A DNA stretch of 64,000 bases from CBDCWT01 sp965223305 (GCA_965223305.1 CBDCWT010000011.1:73829-137828), one strand, 5' to 3'; shown: positions 1 through 9,262, numbered from the stretch's first letter. Numbers and translations are program-made. Notes: a model not told the origin generated them from the sequence alone.

Positions 1-81
1 CCGCTTTGGGTCAAAGTTCACTCACCAACGGGGACTCGTTGTCAGCTGGCAGCCAGTGCCATCCTACTCGCGCACAGCCAC

Positions 82-1515
82 TTACGCCAAGACATCATGC
101 AGCACATTCCCATGTACGTCGGTCAGTCGGATGTCCCGGCCGCTGTAGCGGTAGGTTAGTTTCTCATGATCGACTCCCAACTGGTGAAGCACGGTTGCCC
201 ATAGATCGTACACCGTGCATCTGTCCTCAACCACGTGATAGCCAAGCTCGTCGGTCGCCCCGTAAACGGTCCCTCCCCTAACCCCTCCGCCGGCGAACCA
301 GATGCTGAATCCGAAGGGATTGTGGTCTCGACCGTTGCTACCTTGGGAGAATGGAGTCCTCCCAAACTCGCCCGCCCAGACGATGAGCGTTTCGTCGAGC
401 AGACCTCTGGTCCGCAGGTCACGGATCAACGCTGCAATGGGCTGGTCCACCTGCGCGCCCATCGCACGATGGCCTTTTTCTAGCTCTCCATGCTGATCCC
501 ATGGATTGGCGGCCCCACCAGCTCCTATGCTCTGGGTAAGGCAGCTCAGCTCGATGAACCGGACACCTCGCTCGACCAAACGGCGAGCCAGCAGGCACTG
601 CCGAGCGTAGGCCGCCTTTTGTGGATTGCTCGAGTCCACGCCGTAGAGTTTGTAGGTCTCCGCTGTCTCACCGGAGATATCGCACAACTCGGGCACCGCC
701 GACTGCATGCGGAACGCTGTCTCGTAGTTTCGAATCGCAGCCTCAACTTGAGCGTCCTCCGACGAAGAAGCAAGAAACTCCGCATCAAACGATCGGGCAA
801 AGTCGAGCCGAAGTCGCTGCACCGACAAAGTGTCGAGTGGTTGGATGTTTGGAATCGCCACTGGCTTGTCGGCCTTCAGAATGGACCCCTGATGCTGTGC
901 TGGTAGGAATCCGTTGCTGAACAGACTCACTCCTCCGTGCGGAGGTACTGCATTACCGCTTTGCAGCACAACGTAGCCCGGCAGGTTCAGATTCTCGCTT
1001 CCCAGTCCGTACGCACACCAGGCACCCGCGCTCGGATAACCCATGAACGGAAAGCTCGTATGTATGAAAAAGTTACCTTGGGCGTGCTCGTTGACCGGCG
1101 TTGTCATCGACCGAACTACAGCCAGCTCGTCGGCGACAGACCCGATCTTCGGAAACATGTTGCTGACGGGCAGGCCACTCTCGCCAAACCGCTTGAAATC
1201 AAACGGACTGGCCATCACGTTACCGTTGTTGTTGAATTGAGTCCGTTCGATCTTTACCGGCATCGGTTGGCCATGCAGCTCCCTCAGTTTAGGTTTCGGA
1301 TCGAACGTATCGACCTGCGAGACGCCGCCCGACATGAAACAGAAGATTACGTGCTTCGCTTTGGGCTCGTGGTGTGTCTCGTCGAGTGCTGCGCCCTTGG
1401 GGAGCGGGCTGGTGCCGGCGTAGGTCCGATCGTCCATCAAACCAGTCAGCGCTACAGCGCCGAATCCAGTCGAGCAGCGAGCAAGAAAACACCGCCGGGA
1501 AAGACTATCGAACAT
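82..1515 (-). CDS. DUF1501 family protein, Tat-exported
   Basis: A 477-residue member of DUF1501, a family in the alkaline-phosphatase/sulfatase fold superfamily that is very abundant in planctomycetes and has no settled reaction. The N-terminus MFDSLSRRCFLAR followed by a hydrophobic stretch is a twin-arginine signal, so the protein probably acts in the periplasm. Further evidence is the internal motif HVIFCFMSGGVSQVDTFDPKP and the late WAGEFGRTP motif, both typical of the family. The ATG at 1515 was chosen because it puts the Tat signal first; the frame stays open further upstream, but that stretch is shadow of the neighbour. The start overlaps the stop of the upstream cytochrome gene by 11 bases, so the two are translationally coupled, the usual planctomycete arrangement. 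Family assignment is firm; function is unknown. Confidence 0.93.
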   Translation of the reverse strand: MFDSLSRRCFLARCSTGFGAVALTGLMDDRTYAGTSPLPKGAALDETHHEPKAKHVIFCFMSGGVSQVDTFDPKPKLRELHGQPMPVKIERTQFNNNGNVMASPFDFKRFGESGLPVSNMFPKIGSVADELAVVRSMTTPVNEHAQGNFFIHTSFPFMGYPSAGAWCAYGLGSENLNLPGYVVLQSGNAVPPHGGVSLFSNGFLPAQHQGSILKADKPVAIPNIQPLDTLSVQRLRLDFARSFDAEFLASSSEDAQVEAAIRNYETAFRMQSAVPELCDISGETAETYKLYGVDSSNPQKAAYARQCLLARRLVERGVRFIELSCLTQSIGAGGAANPWDQHGELEKGHRAMGAQVDQPIAALIRDLRTRGLLDETLIVWAGEFGRTPFSQGSNGRDHNPFGFSIWFAGGGVRGGTVYGATDELGYHVVEDRCTVYDLWATVLHQLGVDHEKLTYRYSGRDIRLTDVHGNVLHDVLA

Positions 1516-4500
1516 AGATGAACTCCTTGAACGTGAAGATAGCCCGGGCGAGTTCGACCCAAGGTGTCGCATCCTCGTCAGTTTCCGGAACCGGCCCCAG
1601 TCGTCTGATCTCAGCCTCCAGCGTCTTGATTTGTTCGCGAAGCTGCTCCATCGTAGATCGCTCCGCAGGAGTGAGTTCAGCCAGCACGCAACTGTCGGAG
1701 ATCGTTGCAGCTGTAACCTCACTTTCCTCCGGCGACAATGCTCGGTCGTGTTCGAGCAAACGACTTCGAACAGGAGACTCAAGGGCAGTGATGCTGCGCT
1801 CACTATCGGTTACCTGTCTTTGCAACTCGGCCAGACTCGCCCGCTGGACTGCTGCCCGCTGGCGGATCACGGCCATGTAGCGCAATGAGCGTTCGACTTC
1901 CTCGGCGGTCGCCTGTCTGCCGAGCGCAGTGAAAAACATATCGTTGACGCGCTGTTCGTCCGTCTCCAACGACTGTTCCAGGAAGACGCGCTGTCCCCAG
2001 GCGATGGCGTGGCTCGAGGTGCGCGCGTCGTTCATCATCGTCAATGACTGAGCCGGGACGTTCGTGACGTCGCGACGCCCCACGGCACTGAACGGCTCTG
2101 GAAAGTCAAACGCGCGCAGGAACGGATTGAGGGCATTCCGCCGCACTCGCAAGTAGATACTGCGACGCGAGCTGTTTTCTTGCACCGGTGGGCCTCCCAA
2201 CCGGTGTTCCATGCGCTGTGACACGGTCAGCAGCAGATCGCGAATCGCCTCCGCTTCGAGCCGCCGGACATTGGCATGCGAAAGCAGTTGGTTACGCGGA
2301 TCAATCCGACCGGCTCGCGCGGATGCCTTGGAGGAGAGCTGCCAGGTCCTTGAGGTGACAATCAGACGAACGAGCCGGCGGAGCGACCAGCCCTCTTTTT
2401 CGAACCTCGTCGCGAGCCAGTCGAGCAACTCCGGGTGACTCGGCTGATCGCCAAGCCTCCCGAAATTATCCGGTGTGCTGACGATCCCCTGTCCGAACAA
2501 GTGGTGCCAGATGCGGTTGACAAGGACTCGCTTCGTCAGTGGATTGTCCTGCCGCAGCAGATCCTCGGCCAGTTCGCGGCGGCCGCTCAACTGAGTTTCA
2601 TAGGGCGTCGGGTCAATTACCTCGAGAAACCTCCTCGGCACCCGCTCTCTGGGCAGCTGGTGGTTGCCGCGCTCGAACAGCGGTTGATTCTGTCCGCGCG
2701 TCTCCTCAACTCCCGGCACGCGAGTCGGAATCGGGATGCCGGCCTCCAGTGCTCGATATTCTTCAATCAAGGGTTGGGCTGAGGGAAGCGAACTCAGCTG
2801 ATTGGGTAGCAGCCCCTCACGCAAACAAGCGTCCAGTAGCACCGCCTGCTCATCGGTTGCAGAATTCTCTCGCCACGCTTCGATTGCCGAGATGATGGCC
2901 GTCGAGTAGATGTGCGCTAGCTCATCAACCGAAGTTAGCTGCTGCTTTCGCGAGCTGTCGAACACCGCCGCTAGGTGCGCCGCGGACTCGGTCGGCGGCG
3001 GCTGCCCCCTGCGAAGCAACACAGCTTCACGGATACCAAACCACGACCGTGGCTGGTCCTCTACGAGTAACGGCGCGTCGTTAGCAGTGGCCAACTCGAT
3101 GTGAATATCGTCGCCACTCCAGTACGCCAGATCGTAGCGTTGCCAACGCCATTGGTTGGTGAGTTTCGTTACAGGATAGACGGTTCCACGACGAGGATAG
3201 TCCTGAACGGCGTATCGAACTGTTGCCCCGGAATCACCAATTACTCGGACCCACAGTTCGTTGTCTTCTCCGACAGCAATGTCGGGCGACGTCAAGCGCG
3301 CTGGATGCTTGGCTGACAGACTATGCGAGTAGATACCGGCTGGGTAAATCCCCGTGATCGCGTTCTCGCCACTTGCTGTGACCGCGAACTCTCCTGCTTT
3401 CTGAGGTTGATCGGGTAAGCCCGCTCCGCTCGGGAACCACTTAACATAGTCGGCCTGTTCAGTGAGTTTCCAATGCTCCAGATAGGAACTTGACCGATTG
3501 CCGCTCTCGGCCGTCGCCGTCTGGGCTCGCCGCCGATGAAACGCCTCAAGTCGCCGCTGCCAAGCCGAGTTGAAGTCAGCCCCGTCGGCCAGCTCCTGAC
3601 GGACTACGAACAAGGGGTGCAGAACTGATTCGGCTTTCCCAGGCTCGTCGGGTGGAGCGGCACCAGCAATGATGTGCTGATCGAGATTGCTGGCGGCAGC
3701 GAGCCAGTCGTGAGCCAGCACGGCGCGGAGTTCTTGTTTGAGCGACGACAACTCGCCTCGGTGCCGATCGACCTTGTCAGGCAAATCAACGACTGTGCGA
3801 CCCGGGCGGCAGGAGGCGAGAACGCCAAACAGTGCGTAGTAGTCTCTTTGACTGATCGCGTCGAATTTGTGATCGTGGCAGCGCGCGCAAGATACCGTCA
3901 ATGCCAAGAACGCTTTGGAAAAGACGTTCACCTGATCGTCGGTGAAGCGGACCTTTTCGTCCAGTGCGTCCGTTGGCGCGAAACCATGGAACACCATCCT
4001 CCAGTGCGCAGGACCGATTGCCGACTCGTTAATTCCCAGTGCATCGTTGATGCGTGGAGTTTCGAGCAGGTCACCTGCCACATGCTCGCGAAGCAGTTGG
4101 TCAAAAGGGACATCCGCGTTGAGAGCGCGAATCAAGTAGTCCCGGTAACCCCACGCTCCTACGATCTCCGGATCGCCTTCACTGCCGTGTGATTCCGCGT
4201 AGCGAATCCAGTCCATCCAATGCCGAGCCCAGCGTTCGCCGAACCGCGGACTCGCGAGCAACTCATCGACCAGCTGCCCCAGCACCGCATCACGCTGGTT
4301 GCCGTTGGCCGCCCCGATGCGCGCTGTCCACCGTTCGGCGTCGCATCTGCTTGGTGGCAGCCCGATCAGGTTGAAGTACAGCCGACGGACTAGCGTCGCT
4401 GGTTCTGCAAGTTGCGTCGGCTCTAGTCCCGCAGCGTTCAGCTTCTTCAGCACAAATCGATCGATGGGATGCTGGGACCAAAGCAGACGAGTTGAGGGGG

Positions 4501-4996
4501 GCGGTGCAGGATTTCGAATCGGCTGAAAGCTCCACCACTTCTTTCGTCGCAGCAGCGTGGTTTCCCACGTCGTCGCGGTGGCGAGTTGCTCTGCAGAAGG
4601 GGGATCGTCTCGTGGATCCGGGGCTCCTCGGGCAATCCACAGTTCGAAATCCGCGATGACGCGTGCATCCAGTTTGGCCCCGTCCTGCGGCATCTCCAAG
4701 TCGTCAATCTCGTGGCGCAAGACGGCTAGCAGACGACTTCGAGTGGGCTCTCGGGGAAGGATCACTGGTCCGCGGCTGCCCCCCTTCAGCAATCCATCCC
4801 GGTGGTCGACGGCCAACTCGCCTTCTGCCGTGCCATGGCTGTTGTGACACGCGTAGCAGTGCTCCGCTAGTACTGGACGAATGCGCGACTCGAAGAAATC
4901 GAGCTCATCTTGTGTTGGGTTCGCGCCCCAGGTCGTCGCCGTAGCGAGCAGGACAATCGCAGTGCACCCAGCCAGTCTGGTCATCGGTTCGCGCAT
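1505..4996 (-). CDS. Planctomycete cytochrome with DUF1549 and DUF1553 domains
   Basis: A 1,163-residue exported protein. A signal peptide (about residues 5-25) is followed by a planctomycete cytochrome c domain with one haem-binding CYACH motif (Cys47, Cys50, His51), then DUF1549 (roughly 150-360, containing a second CARCH motif before DHKFDAISQRDYYALFG), a middle carbohydrate-binding-like region, and DUF1553 (roughly 790-1060, with the NRIWHHLFGQGIVSTPDNFG block). The C-terminal part contains a short coiled-coil segment. Proteins of this architecture are almost confined to planctomycetes and are paired with DUF1501 partners, as here; a role in periplasmic polysaccharide breakdown or electron transfer is often proposed but unproven. 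The frame can start at a TTG at 5017; the ATG at 4996 is preferred because it leaves a normal signal peptide. No frame breaks. Confidence 0.92.
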   Translation of the reverse strand: MREPMTRLAGCTAIVLLATATTWGANPTQDELDFFESRIRPVLAEHCYACHNSHGTAEGELAVDHRDGLLKGGSRGPVILPREPTRSRLLAVLRHEIDDLEMPQDGAKLDARVIADFELWIARGAPDPRDDPPSAEQLATATTWETTLLRRKKWWSFQPIRNPAPPPSTRLLWSQHPIDRFVLKKLNAAGLEPTQLAEPATLVRRLYFNLIGLPPSRCDAERWTARIGAANGNQRDAVLGQLVDELLASPRFGERWARHWMDWIRYAESHGSEGDPEIVGAWGYRDYLIRALNADVPFDQLLREHVAGDLLETPRINDALGINESAIGPAHWRMVFHGFAPTDALDEKVRFTDDQVNVFSKAFLALTVSCARCHDHKFDAISQRDYYALFGVLASCRPGRTVVDLPDKVDRHRGELSSLKQELRAVLAHDWLAAASNLDQHIIAGAAPPDEPGKAESVLHPLFVVRQELADGADFNSAWQRRLEAFHRRRAQTATAESGNRSSSYLEHWKLTEQADYVKWFPSGAGLPDQPQKAGEFAVTASGENAITGIYPAGIYSHSLSAKHPARLTSPDIAVGEDNELWVRVIGDSGATVRYAVQDYPRRGTVYPVTKLTNQWRWQRYDLAYWSGDDIHIELATANDAPLLVEDQPRSWFGIREAVLLRRGQPPPTESAAHLAAVFDSSRKQQLTSVDELAHIYSTAIISAIEAWRENSATDEQAVLLDACLREGLLPNQLSSLPSAQPLIEEYRALEAGIPIPTRVPGVEETRGQNQPLFERGNHQLPRERVPRRFLEVIDPTPYETQLSGRRELAEDLLRQDNPLTKRVLVNRIWHHLFGQGIVSTPDNFGRLGDQPSHPELLDWLATRFEKEGWSLRRLVRLIVTSRTWQLSSKASARAGRIDPRNQLLSHANVRRLEAEAIRDLLLTVSQRMEHRLGGPPVQENSSRRSIYLRVRRNALNPFLRAFDFPEPFSAVGRRDVTNVPAQSLTMMNDARTSSHAIAWGQRVFLEQSLETDEQRVNDMFFTALGRQATAEEVERSLRYMAVIRQRAAVQRASLAELQRQVTDSERSITALESPVRSRLLEHDRALSPEESEVTAATISDSCVLAELTPAERSTMEQLREQIKTLEAEIRRLGPVPETDEDATPWVELARAIFTFKEFIYVR

Positions 4997-5096
4997 GTCA
5001 ACGTTGTTGTCTTGCAACGGTCACCGAAACTATTGCGGATCCCATAGGCGTGTGTCCCCGTGCTCCCTCCAACTTCCCGGTGAAAACATCCTTGTA

Positions 5097-5993
5097 TCAG
5101 CTCGACCATTCGTAGCTCACTTGCCGGCGAAAGCCCGTGATGCTGATCGTCCCGTCGCTGGCGAGGCTCATCAGAGAATAGCCGTTGTTCTTGACACCCG
5201 AGCCTTCAATCATTGCGACCAGCGTGCAATAGTGGATGCCTCCGATATGCTGGTAGTCATTCATGTGACTGTGTCCCTGAACCACAGCCAGTACTTTCTG
5301 CGACTGTTCCAGCACGGCCCGCACCTCGACGGCGTTTTTGACTCCATACTGGTTGCGAACGTCGAGCCGCTGATGGGCGAACACGACCGTCTGCTTAGTC
5401 GTCTGCTGCAAGTCTGCTTTCAACCATTCCAATTCAGTCTTGGGAATGTTGGGATCGGTCCACTCGAAGTTCTTCCGGCCGTATGGCTCACCGTCACCGC
5501 GGAAGCACGAGTCCAATATGACGAAATGAAAACCACCTTCGTCAAAGGAATAGTAGGAGCTCCGCTGCCCGACACCGTCGAGGAACTCCGCTTTGGTGAG
5601 CGTATGTACGCAGTGATTCCCCAACACGTAGTGCCGCTGCTTGCAAATGGCGGCAAAGTCGTTGTTGATTCGCTTGAGGTATCTCAGTTCCTCGGGCACC
5701 GAGTCCGCAGCGTCGATCAGATCGCCGAGCTCCACGACAAACTCCGGCTGATCTTCCGCAAACTGTGCGGCGGCTTCGGCGAGTTTATCCGGTGTTTCGC
5801 GATAGTAGCGGGTTCCCAAGGGCGGTTTATCGGCGTAGTGCAGATCGGTGATCAAGGCAACTTTGAGCACAGGATCTTGCCCACCGGATACGATGGTCGG
5901 ACGATTCACGGCGGCTGCGGTCAAGGCCAGCATTCCGCTCCCTAGAAACGCGCGGCGGCTGCGGTGCTGGAACGAGAGGTCGTCACGTCGCAT
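5097..5993 (-). CDS. Tat-exported calcineurin-like metallophosphoesterase
   Basis: A 298-residue phosphoesterase. The N-terminus has a twin-arginine signal (RSRRAFLGSG). The metal-binding motifs of the calcineurin fold appear in order: D50-L-H52 in ALITDLHYAD, GDLID near residue 93, GNH near 125, H in FAHQRLD near 205 and GHSH near 240. These suffice for a two-metal centre, so an active periplasmic phosphomonoesterase or phosphodiesterase is likely; the substrate cannot be read from sequence. It lies 100 bases upstream of the cytochrome gene on the same strand and could share a transcript. No strong ribosome-binding site precedes the ATG. Confidence 0.9.
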   Translation of the reverse strand: MRRDDLSFQHRSRRAFLGSGMLALTAAAVNRPTIVSGGQDPVLKVALITDLHYADKPPLGTRYYRETPDKLAEAAAQFAEDQPEFVVELGDLIDAADSVPEELRYLKRINNDFAAICKQRHYVLGNHCVHTLTKAEFLDGVGQRSSYYSFDEGGFHFVILDSCFRGDGEPYGRKNFEWTDPNIPKTELEWLKADLQQTTKQTVVFAHQRLDVRNQYGVKNAVEVRAVLEQSQKVLAVVQGHSHMNDYQHIGGIHYCTLVAMIEGSGVKNNGYSLMSLASDGTISITGFRRQVSYEWSS

Positions 5994-6164
5994 CGGAAGT
6001 CTCTGGGGTGATCGGCTACGAACAGCCTAGACACCACGGCGCCGAAACCCGGTCCGCGGCCGGTATGTTCAATTGTACTCGATCCACCCTCGGCAATGAC
6101 TTTGTAAATGTCCGCCAACAGCAGACCAAGCCAAAGGCAGACAGCAAAGCAGCGCCGGCAGACG

Positions 6165-6945
6165 CGGAGCGCAGGCAGAGACAGGCACCGGCCAGGCACC
6201 GGCGGCACGCGACAGGGAGCAGGTAACACAGGTAACAGACAGGCACCCACAGGTAACAGACAGGCACCGAGCAGCCGAGCAGCCAACAGACAGGCACCGA
6301 CGCCGGCGGCACCGGCAAGAAACACGCCCACTCTGGAGCTTCTAACTTGGTGCGTGATTTCGTCTTTCATCACTCTCCCCTCGGGGGAGAGTCGGCCCAA
6401 AGGGCCGGAGAGGGGGAACCCTCCCCGGACGCTACGCGTCCGAACCGCCCGCGGGCGGGCGGGGCACAGGCGAAAGCGCAGGGCAGGAGGCCAGGACAGG
6501 AGGCAGCCACCGGCAGCAGGCAACAGACAGGCACCGGCGGCACTGAGCAAGAGACGAGCAAGGCGCAAGACAGGCACAAGCCCGTACGCCAGGCTTCCAA
6601 AGTTTCGCATTCCACTTATATAACCCATTCCGTCCAATCCCCCGTACCAAGTTCTCCCGCCTGTCGGCTCGGTGCCTGTCTGGTGAAGACCCCTCCCGCG
6701 TGTCGGCTCGGTGCCTGTCTGGTGCAGAGTCTGGTGCAGACCAGTGGGCTCGGTGCCTGTCTGGTGCAGACCCCTGTCTGGTGCAGACCAGTGGACAGGT
6801 GCATGTCTGGTGCGGACCTGGTGCGGACCGGACCCGGCTCGGTGCCTGTCTGGTGCGGACCGTCTGGTGCGGACCGCTGGTGCGGACCCGACCCGGTGCA
6901 GCGTGAGGAACATGAACGCGGTGCCTGTCTGGTGTGGAGGAACGG
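6165..6945. repeat. Two-armed array of the GGTGCCTGTCTG word
   Basis: The word GACAGGCACC (or close forms) recurs at least six times on the + strand between about 6180 and 6575. Its reverse complement GGTGCCTGTC recurs at least five times between about 6665 and 6935, usually extended to GGTGCCTGTCTGGTGC. A shorter word GGTGCGGACC is interleaved in the right half. The two halves therefore face each other around a centre near 6620 and could pair extensively. Spacing is irregular (about 10-45 bases) and there are no unique spacers, so this is not a CRISPR array. Function unknown. Confidence 0.7.
6349..6443 (+). repeat. Dispersed GC-rich repeat, copy a (partial)
   Basis: Begins with TGCGTGATTTC and contains CACTCTCCCCTCGGGGGAGAG and GGCCCAAAGGGCC hairpins. 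The same block occurs at 7012-7179 and, inverted, at 61294-61458. This copy lacks the right half (GTGGGCTAACGCCCAGCGG and the following TAGCCGAACTCGCC hairpin) seen in the other two. Confidence 0.85.
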
Positions 6946-7011
6946 GCCGAGGTGCGGGAAAGGTCGATGCCATCCCTCCACGGAGAAGCCGTGCAGCTTT
7001 TGAGTTACTGC

Positions 7012-7179
7012 GTGATTTCCTGTTTCGTCACTCTCCCCTCGGGGAGAGTCGGCCCGAAGGGCCGGAGAGGGGGCGCCCCTCGCCGGACGCTAAGCATCGG
7101 TTTCGCTGGGGAACCGTGGGCTAACGCCCAGCGGCTGATTTGCAGCGTAGCCGAACTCGCCAGAGTTTGGCGGATTGCA
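7012..7179 (+). repeat. Dispersed composite repeat, copy b (full)
   Basis: About 168 bases in three blocks: a CTCTCCCC/GGGGAGAG hairpin with GGCCCGAAGGGCC, the palindromic GTGGGCTAACGCCCAGCGG block, and TAGCCGAACTCGCCAGAGTT at the right end. It matches the copy at 61294-61458, which lies in the opposite orientation more than 54 kb away, over its whole length with only a few changes. The third block is found alone at 11291-11353 and 54138-54201. Confidence 0.88.
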
Positions 7180-7334
7180 TAAAGCGTAGTAGCTGCACGA
7201 CCTCGAGAGCGGGAGGGTGAGGTGGATACTGGCAAGTTTGGGTCAACATGAAGCGCAAAGGCTGCACGACCTCCGGAGCGGGGCTCGCACCTGCGGCCTC
7301 AAACAACTAGGAGACGGCGCTGCAACGTGTGGAT

Positions 7335-8000
7335 TCAGTGCGTTGGTGCGTAGAGCAAGGCGTTCCCCTCTTTGCCGACCTGACAGACAGCGCCGGTCTG
7401 CCTAAGGCAGTAGGCAATTCTCTGCGCATTCCAGCGGGAAACACCTGCCGCTTCGGCCAGGTGCGCCGTATTGAAGGGAATCGGCAGTTCACCCGGAATC
7501 AACGGCCACAGATCGGCGGCAGCACGAAACCGATAAACTCGCTGGAGCCCCGTCAACTTCTGGTCTTCGACCTGATGGTCATTCTTCCTCCATCTGCGGC
7601 GCCGGCCATGTCCCGGATAACGCCACTCCTCGATATCGACTAGCAGCACCTCGAGCGACAGATTCTGATGGGGGAAGACGCGCGTGAAGTAAACCAGCTC
7701 TTCGAATAGGTCGAGTACGCTGCCTCGCTTTGGACTACGCCGCCGGCTCAGAACCCGTCCACCTTTGGCATCCTGCTTGATCAGCTGCTTGCGGCGGATG
7801 ATCGGTTTTACGACGAGCACACGATGATGCTCAATCAGGTGTCGCACTTTGTCGCGAATCGACGCCAAAGAACCGTGTTGAATTTCGATGAGCTGCTCGC
7901 CACATACAACGTCGATCCGGTACCGACCGAGCGGCGCCTCCACCTTCGCTTCCCCATCCGCGTAGAGCTCTTTCAGCTGGCGGTGCAGGGAAGTCTCCAT
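7335..8000 (-). CDS. Conserved hypothetical protein, PD-(D/E)XK nuclease-like
   Basis: A 221-residue soluble protein. Near the N-terminus, RYRIDVV (Asp30) followed after a short turn by LIEIQHG (Glu39, Gln41) has the spacing of a PD-(D/E)XK active site with Gln in the Lys position, a form known in CoiA-like nucleases. A basic middle part (residues about 70-100, RRKQ.. and SRRRSPKRG) and a C-terminal helix-turn-helix-like segment (HLAEAAGVSRWNAQRIAYCLRQTGAV) suggest DNA binding. The ATG at 8000 was preferred to the one at 8027 because METSLHRQLKELY looks like the domain start; neither has a clear ribosome-binding site. A 179-bp palindromic element lies about 130 bases upstream. The nuclease call is inferred from motifs. 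Confidence 0.7.
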   Translation of the reverse strand: METSLHRQLKELYADGEAKVEAPLGRYRIDVVCGEQLIEIQHGSLASIRDKVRHLIEHHRVLVVKPIIRRKQLIKQDAKGGRVLSRRRSPKRGSVLDLFEELVYFTRVFPHQNLSLEVLLVDIEEWRYPGHGRRRRWRKNDHQVEDQKLTGLQRVYRFRAAADLWPLIPGELPIPFNTAHLAEAAGVSRWNAQRIAYCLRQTGAVCQVGKEGNALLYAPTH

Positions 8001-8130
8001 AGATCTCGGTCGCCGACAGAAGTGCATCGAGAGCCGGGCATTCCCAACTGCTGTGAGAACTCCAGCCTGGCGTTTCTCAACCTCGCCGAGCTCAGAACAG
8101 CGTTCATAGCGGCTCGCGAATCAACGACTT

Positions 8131-8309
8131 GACCCGAATTATTCATGAGCGATCTGCTGCGAGGTCGTAAGTCCGTCCGTGGCTTCGTCATGCTTCACAA
8201 TTCTCCCTCGACGTATTGCTTCAATACGCCTGCGGGAGAATTGCTCGCCTTCCTTGCCACGAACGTACTTACAACCTCTCGCCACGATCTTCATGAATAA
8301 TCCGGGCTA
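8131..8309. mobile_element. Palindromic MITE-like element, copy 1
   Basis: About 179 bases, almost identical (about five differences) to 38601-38780. Ends are inverted: CCCGAATTATTCATGA on the left and TCATGAATAATCCGGGCTA on the right. The inner sequence is also an imperfect palindrome: GCGAGGTCGTAAGT on the left answers ACTTACAACCTCTCGC on the right, and CGTATTG/CAATACG forms the central loop. It encodes no protein. The form is that of a non-autonomous transposable element or a structured intergenic repeat; no transposase is in the window. The rest of 8001-8568 shows nothing recognisable. Confidence 0.82.
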
Positions 8310-8568
8310 AGTTGCTGATTGAGTACTACATCCGTGTGATGCGAGAGCCCCTCGAGAAAATCGACAGGCTGCTAACCCTATCGGCCCGCCAGCCGACTGA
8401 CTGCAGTCGATTCGAAAGAAAACGGGGACGAGTTGGCGAACCGAAGACGAACGCGACCAGCCGAGCTTGGCGAGGTGCGGCGCCGCCTCACTAGGCAGCC
8501 AAGAATCGCAGCACGATTGCAGCTGCGCAACGGGTTTCCACCCGTGCAGCCTCTTGCGCCGACTGGGC

Positions 8569-9123
8569 TCATTCGACGGGCTCGATCCCGAGGTCGCGGA
8601 CGGTGAGCAGCGACGTCAGCTGGTACCCCTGCTTGTCGAAGGCCTCCCGTCCACCCTCGAGCCGGTCGATGATCGCCACGACCTCTTGAACCTGGAGGCC
8701 GGCAGCTTCAGCCCGTTCGATCGCCCGCAGGGAGCTGCCGCCGGTCGTCACGGTGTCCTCGACAATAACCACCCGGTCACCGGCGTAGACGGGCCCCTCA
8801 ACGTCCTTCCCCTTCCCATGCGCCTTTGATTCTTTGCGAACGATGAAGCCGCGGAGGGGTATGTTGCGCTGACCGGCCACCGTGATGACAGCCGCTGTGA
8901 TGGGATCCGCACCGATCGCCATGCCGCCAACGGCGTCCGGGAGCCGCCCCTTCAGCAGATCCAAGATCCCTGCAGCAATCAGATTCGCGCCTTGTGGATG
9001 CAAGGTCACCTGGCGGCAATCGAGATAGAAGGAGGCTTTCTTGCCTGACGCCAGTGTAAAGTCACCGAACTCCAATGCCCGCTCCCGTACGAGGTCCATC
9101 AACACCTGTTTTTGAAACACCAC
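8569..9123 (-). CDS. pyrE: Orotate phosphoribosyltransferase
   Basis: Joins orotate to PRPP to make orotidine 5'-phosphate, the fifth step of pyrimidine synthesis, in the cytoplasm. The 184-residue length is normal for the family. The PRPP-binding loop VVIVEDTVTTGGS lies at residues 118-130, and the orotate-binding GDFTLASGKKASFYLDCR block at 20-37. The catalytic loop RKESKAHGKGK (96-106) carries the conserved Lys residues. The start is GTG at 9123, or the GTG directly after it, preceded by GGAGGA a few bases upstream. It stands alone, with the tRNA gene facing the other way. Confidence 0.97.
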   Translation of the reverse strand: MVFQKQVLMDLVRERALEFGDFTLASGKKASFYLDCRQVTLHPQGANLIAAGILDLLKGRLPDAVGGMAIGADPITAAVITVAGQRNIPLRGFIVRKESKAHGKGKDVEGPVYAGDRVVIVEDTVTTGGSSLRAIERAEAAGLQVQEVVAIIDRLEGGREAFDKQGYQLTSLLTVRDLGIEPVE

Positions 9124-9234
9124 CCGTCCTCCGCAAGGTAAGCCACGGTTTCGGCAAGAAGTCCGCGTCTATTCTAGCCAGCGATGGCCACACCGGTACC
9201 ACGGCCCTGGCGCCTCCGGCCTTCCGGCGGGGCA

Positions 9235-9262
9235 TTGACCGTCGACTCTGCTGACATAAACT
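9235..9262 (+). promoter_or_regulatory. Possible sigma-70 promoter of tRNA-Leu
   Basis: TTGACC at 9235-9240 and TAAACT at 9257-9262 are 16 bases apart and end 17 bases before the tRNA. Five and four of six positions match the consensus. Position before a stable RNA supports it; not tested. Confidence 0.5.

Larger units (their letters stand above)
5994..7334. other. Gene-free, repeat-rich interval
   Basis: About 1.3 kb with no credible gene. Open frames exist on both strands, but their translations are runs of Cys, Arg, Pro and Ala from short reiterated words and lack any family signature. The interval holds two copies of a GC-rich dispersed repeat (6349-6443 and 7012-7179) and, around and between them, many copies of a short word (about 6165-6945). 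It separates the metallophosphoesterase from the PD-(D/E)XK-like gene and looks like a sink for repeated DNA. Confidence 0.75.

Noticed and set aside
1516..1803. N-terminal extension of the DUF1501 protein
   Set aside because: Would bury the Tat signal and overlap the cytochrome gene by 300 bases.
6660..6945. CRISPR or coding region in the GGTGCCTGTCTG array
   Set aside because: Word spacing is irregular and spacers are themselves repeats; translations are low-complexity.
5942..6973. 343-codon minus-strand frame over the repeats
   Set aside because: Its translation is a product of short repeats and starts inside the metallophosphoesterase gene.
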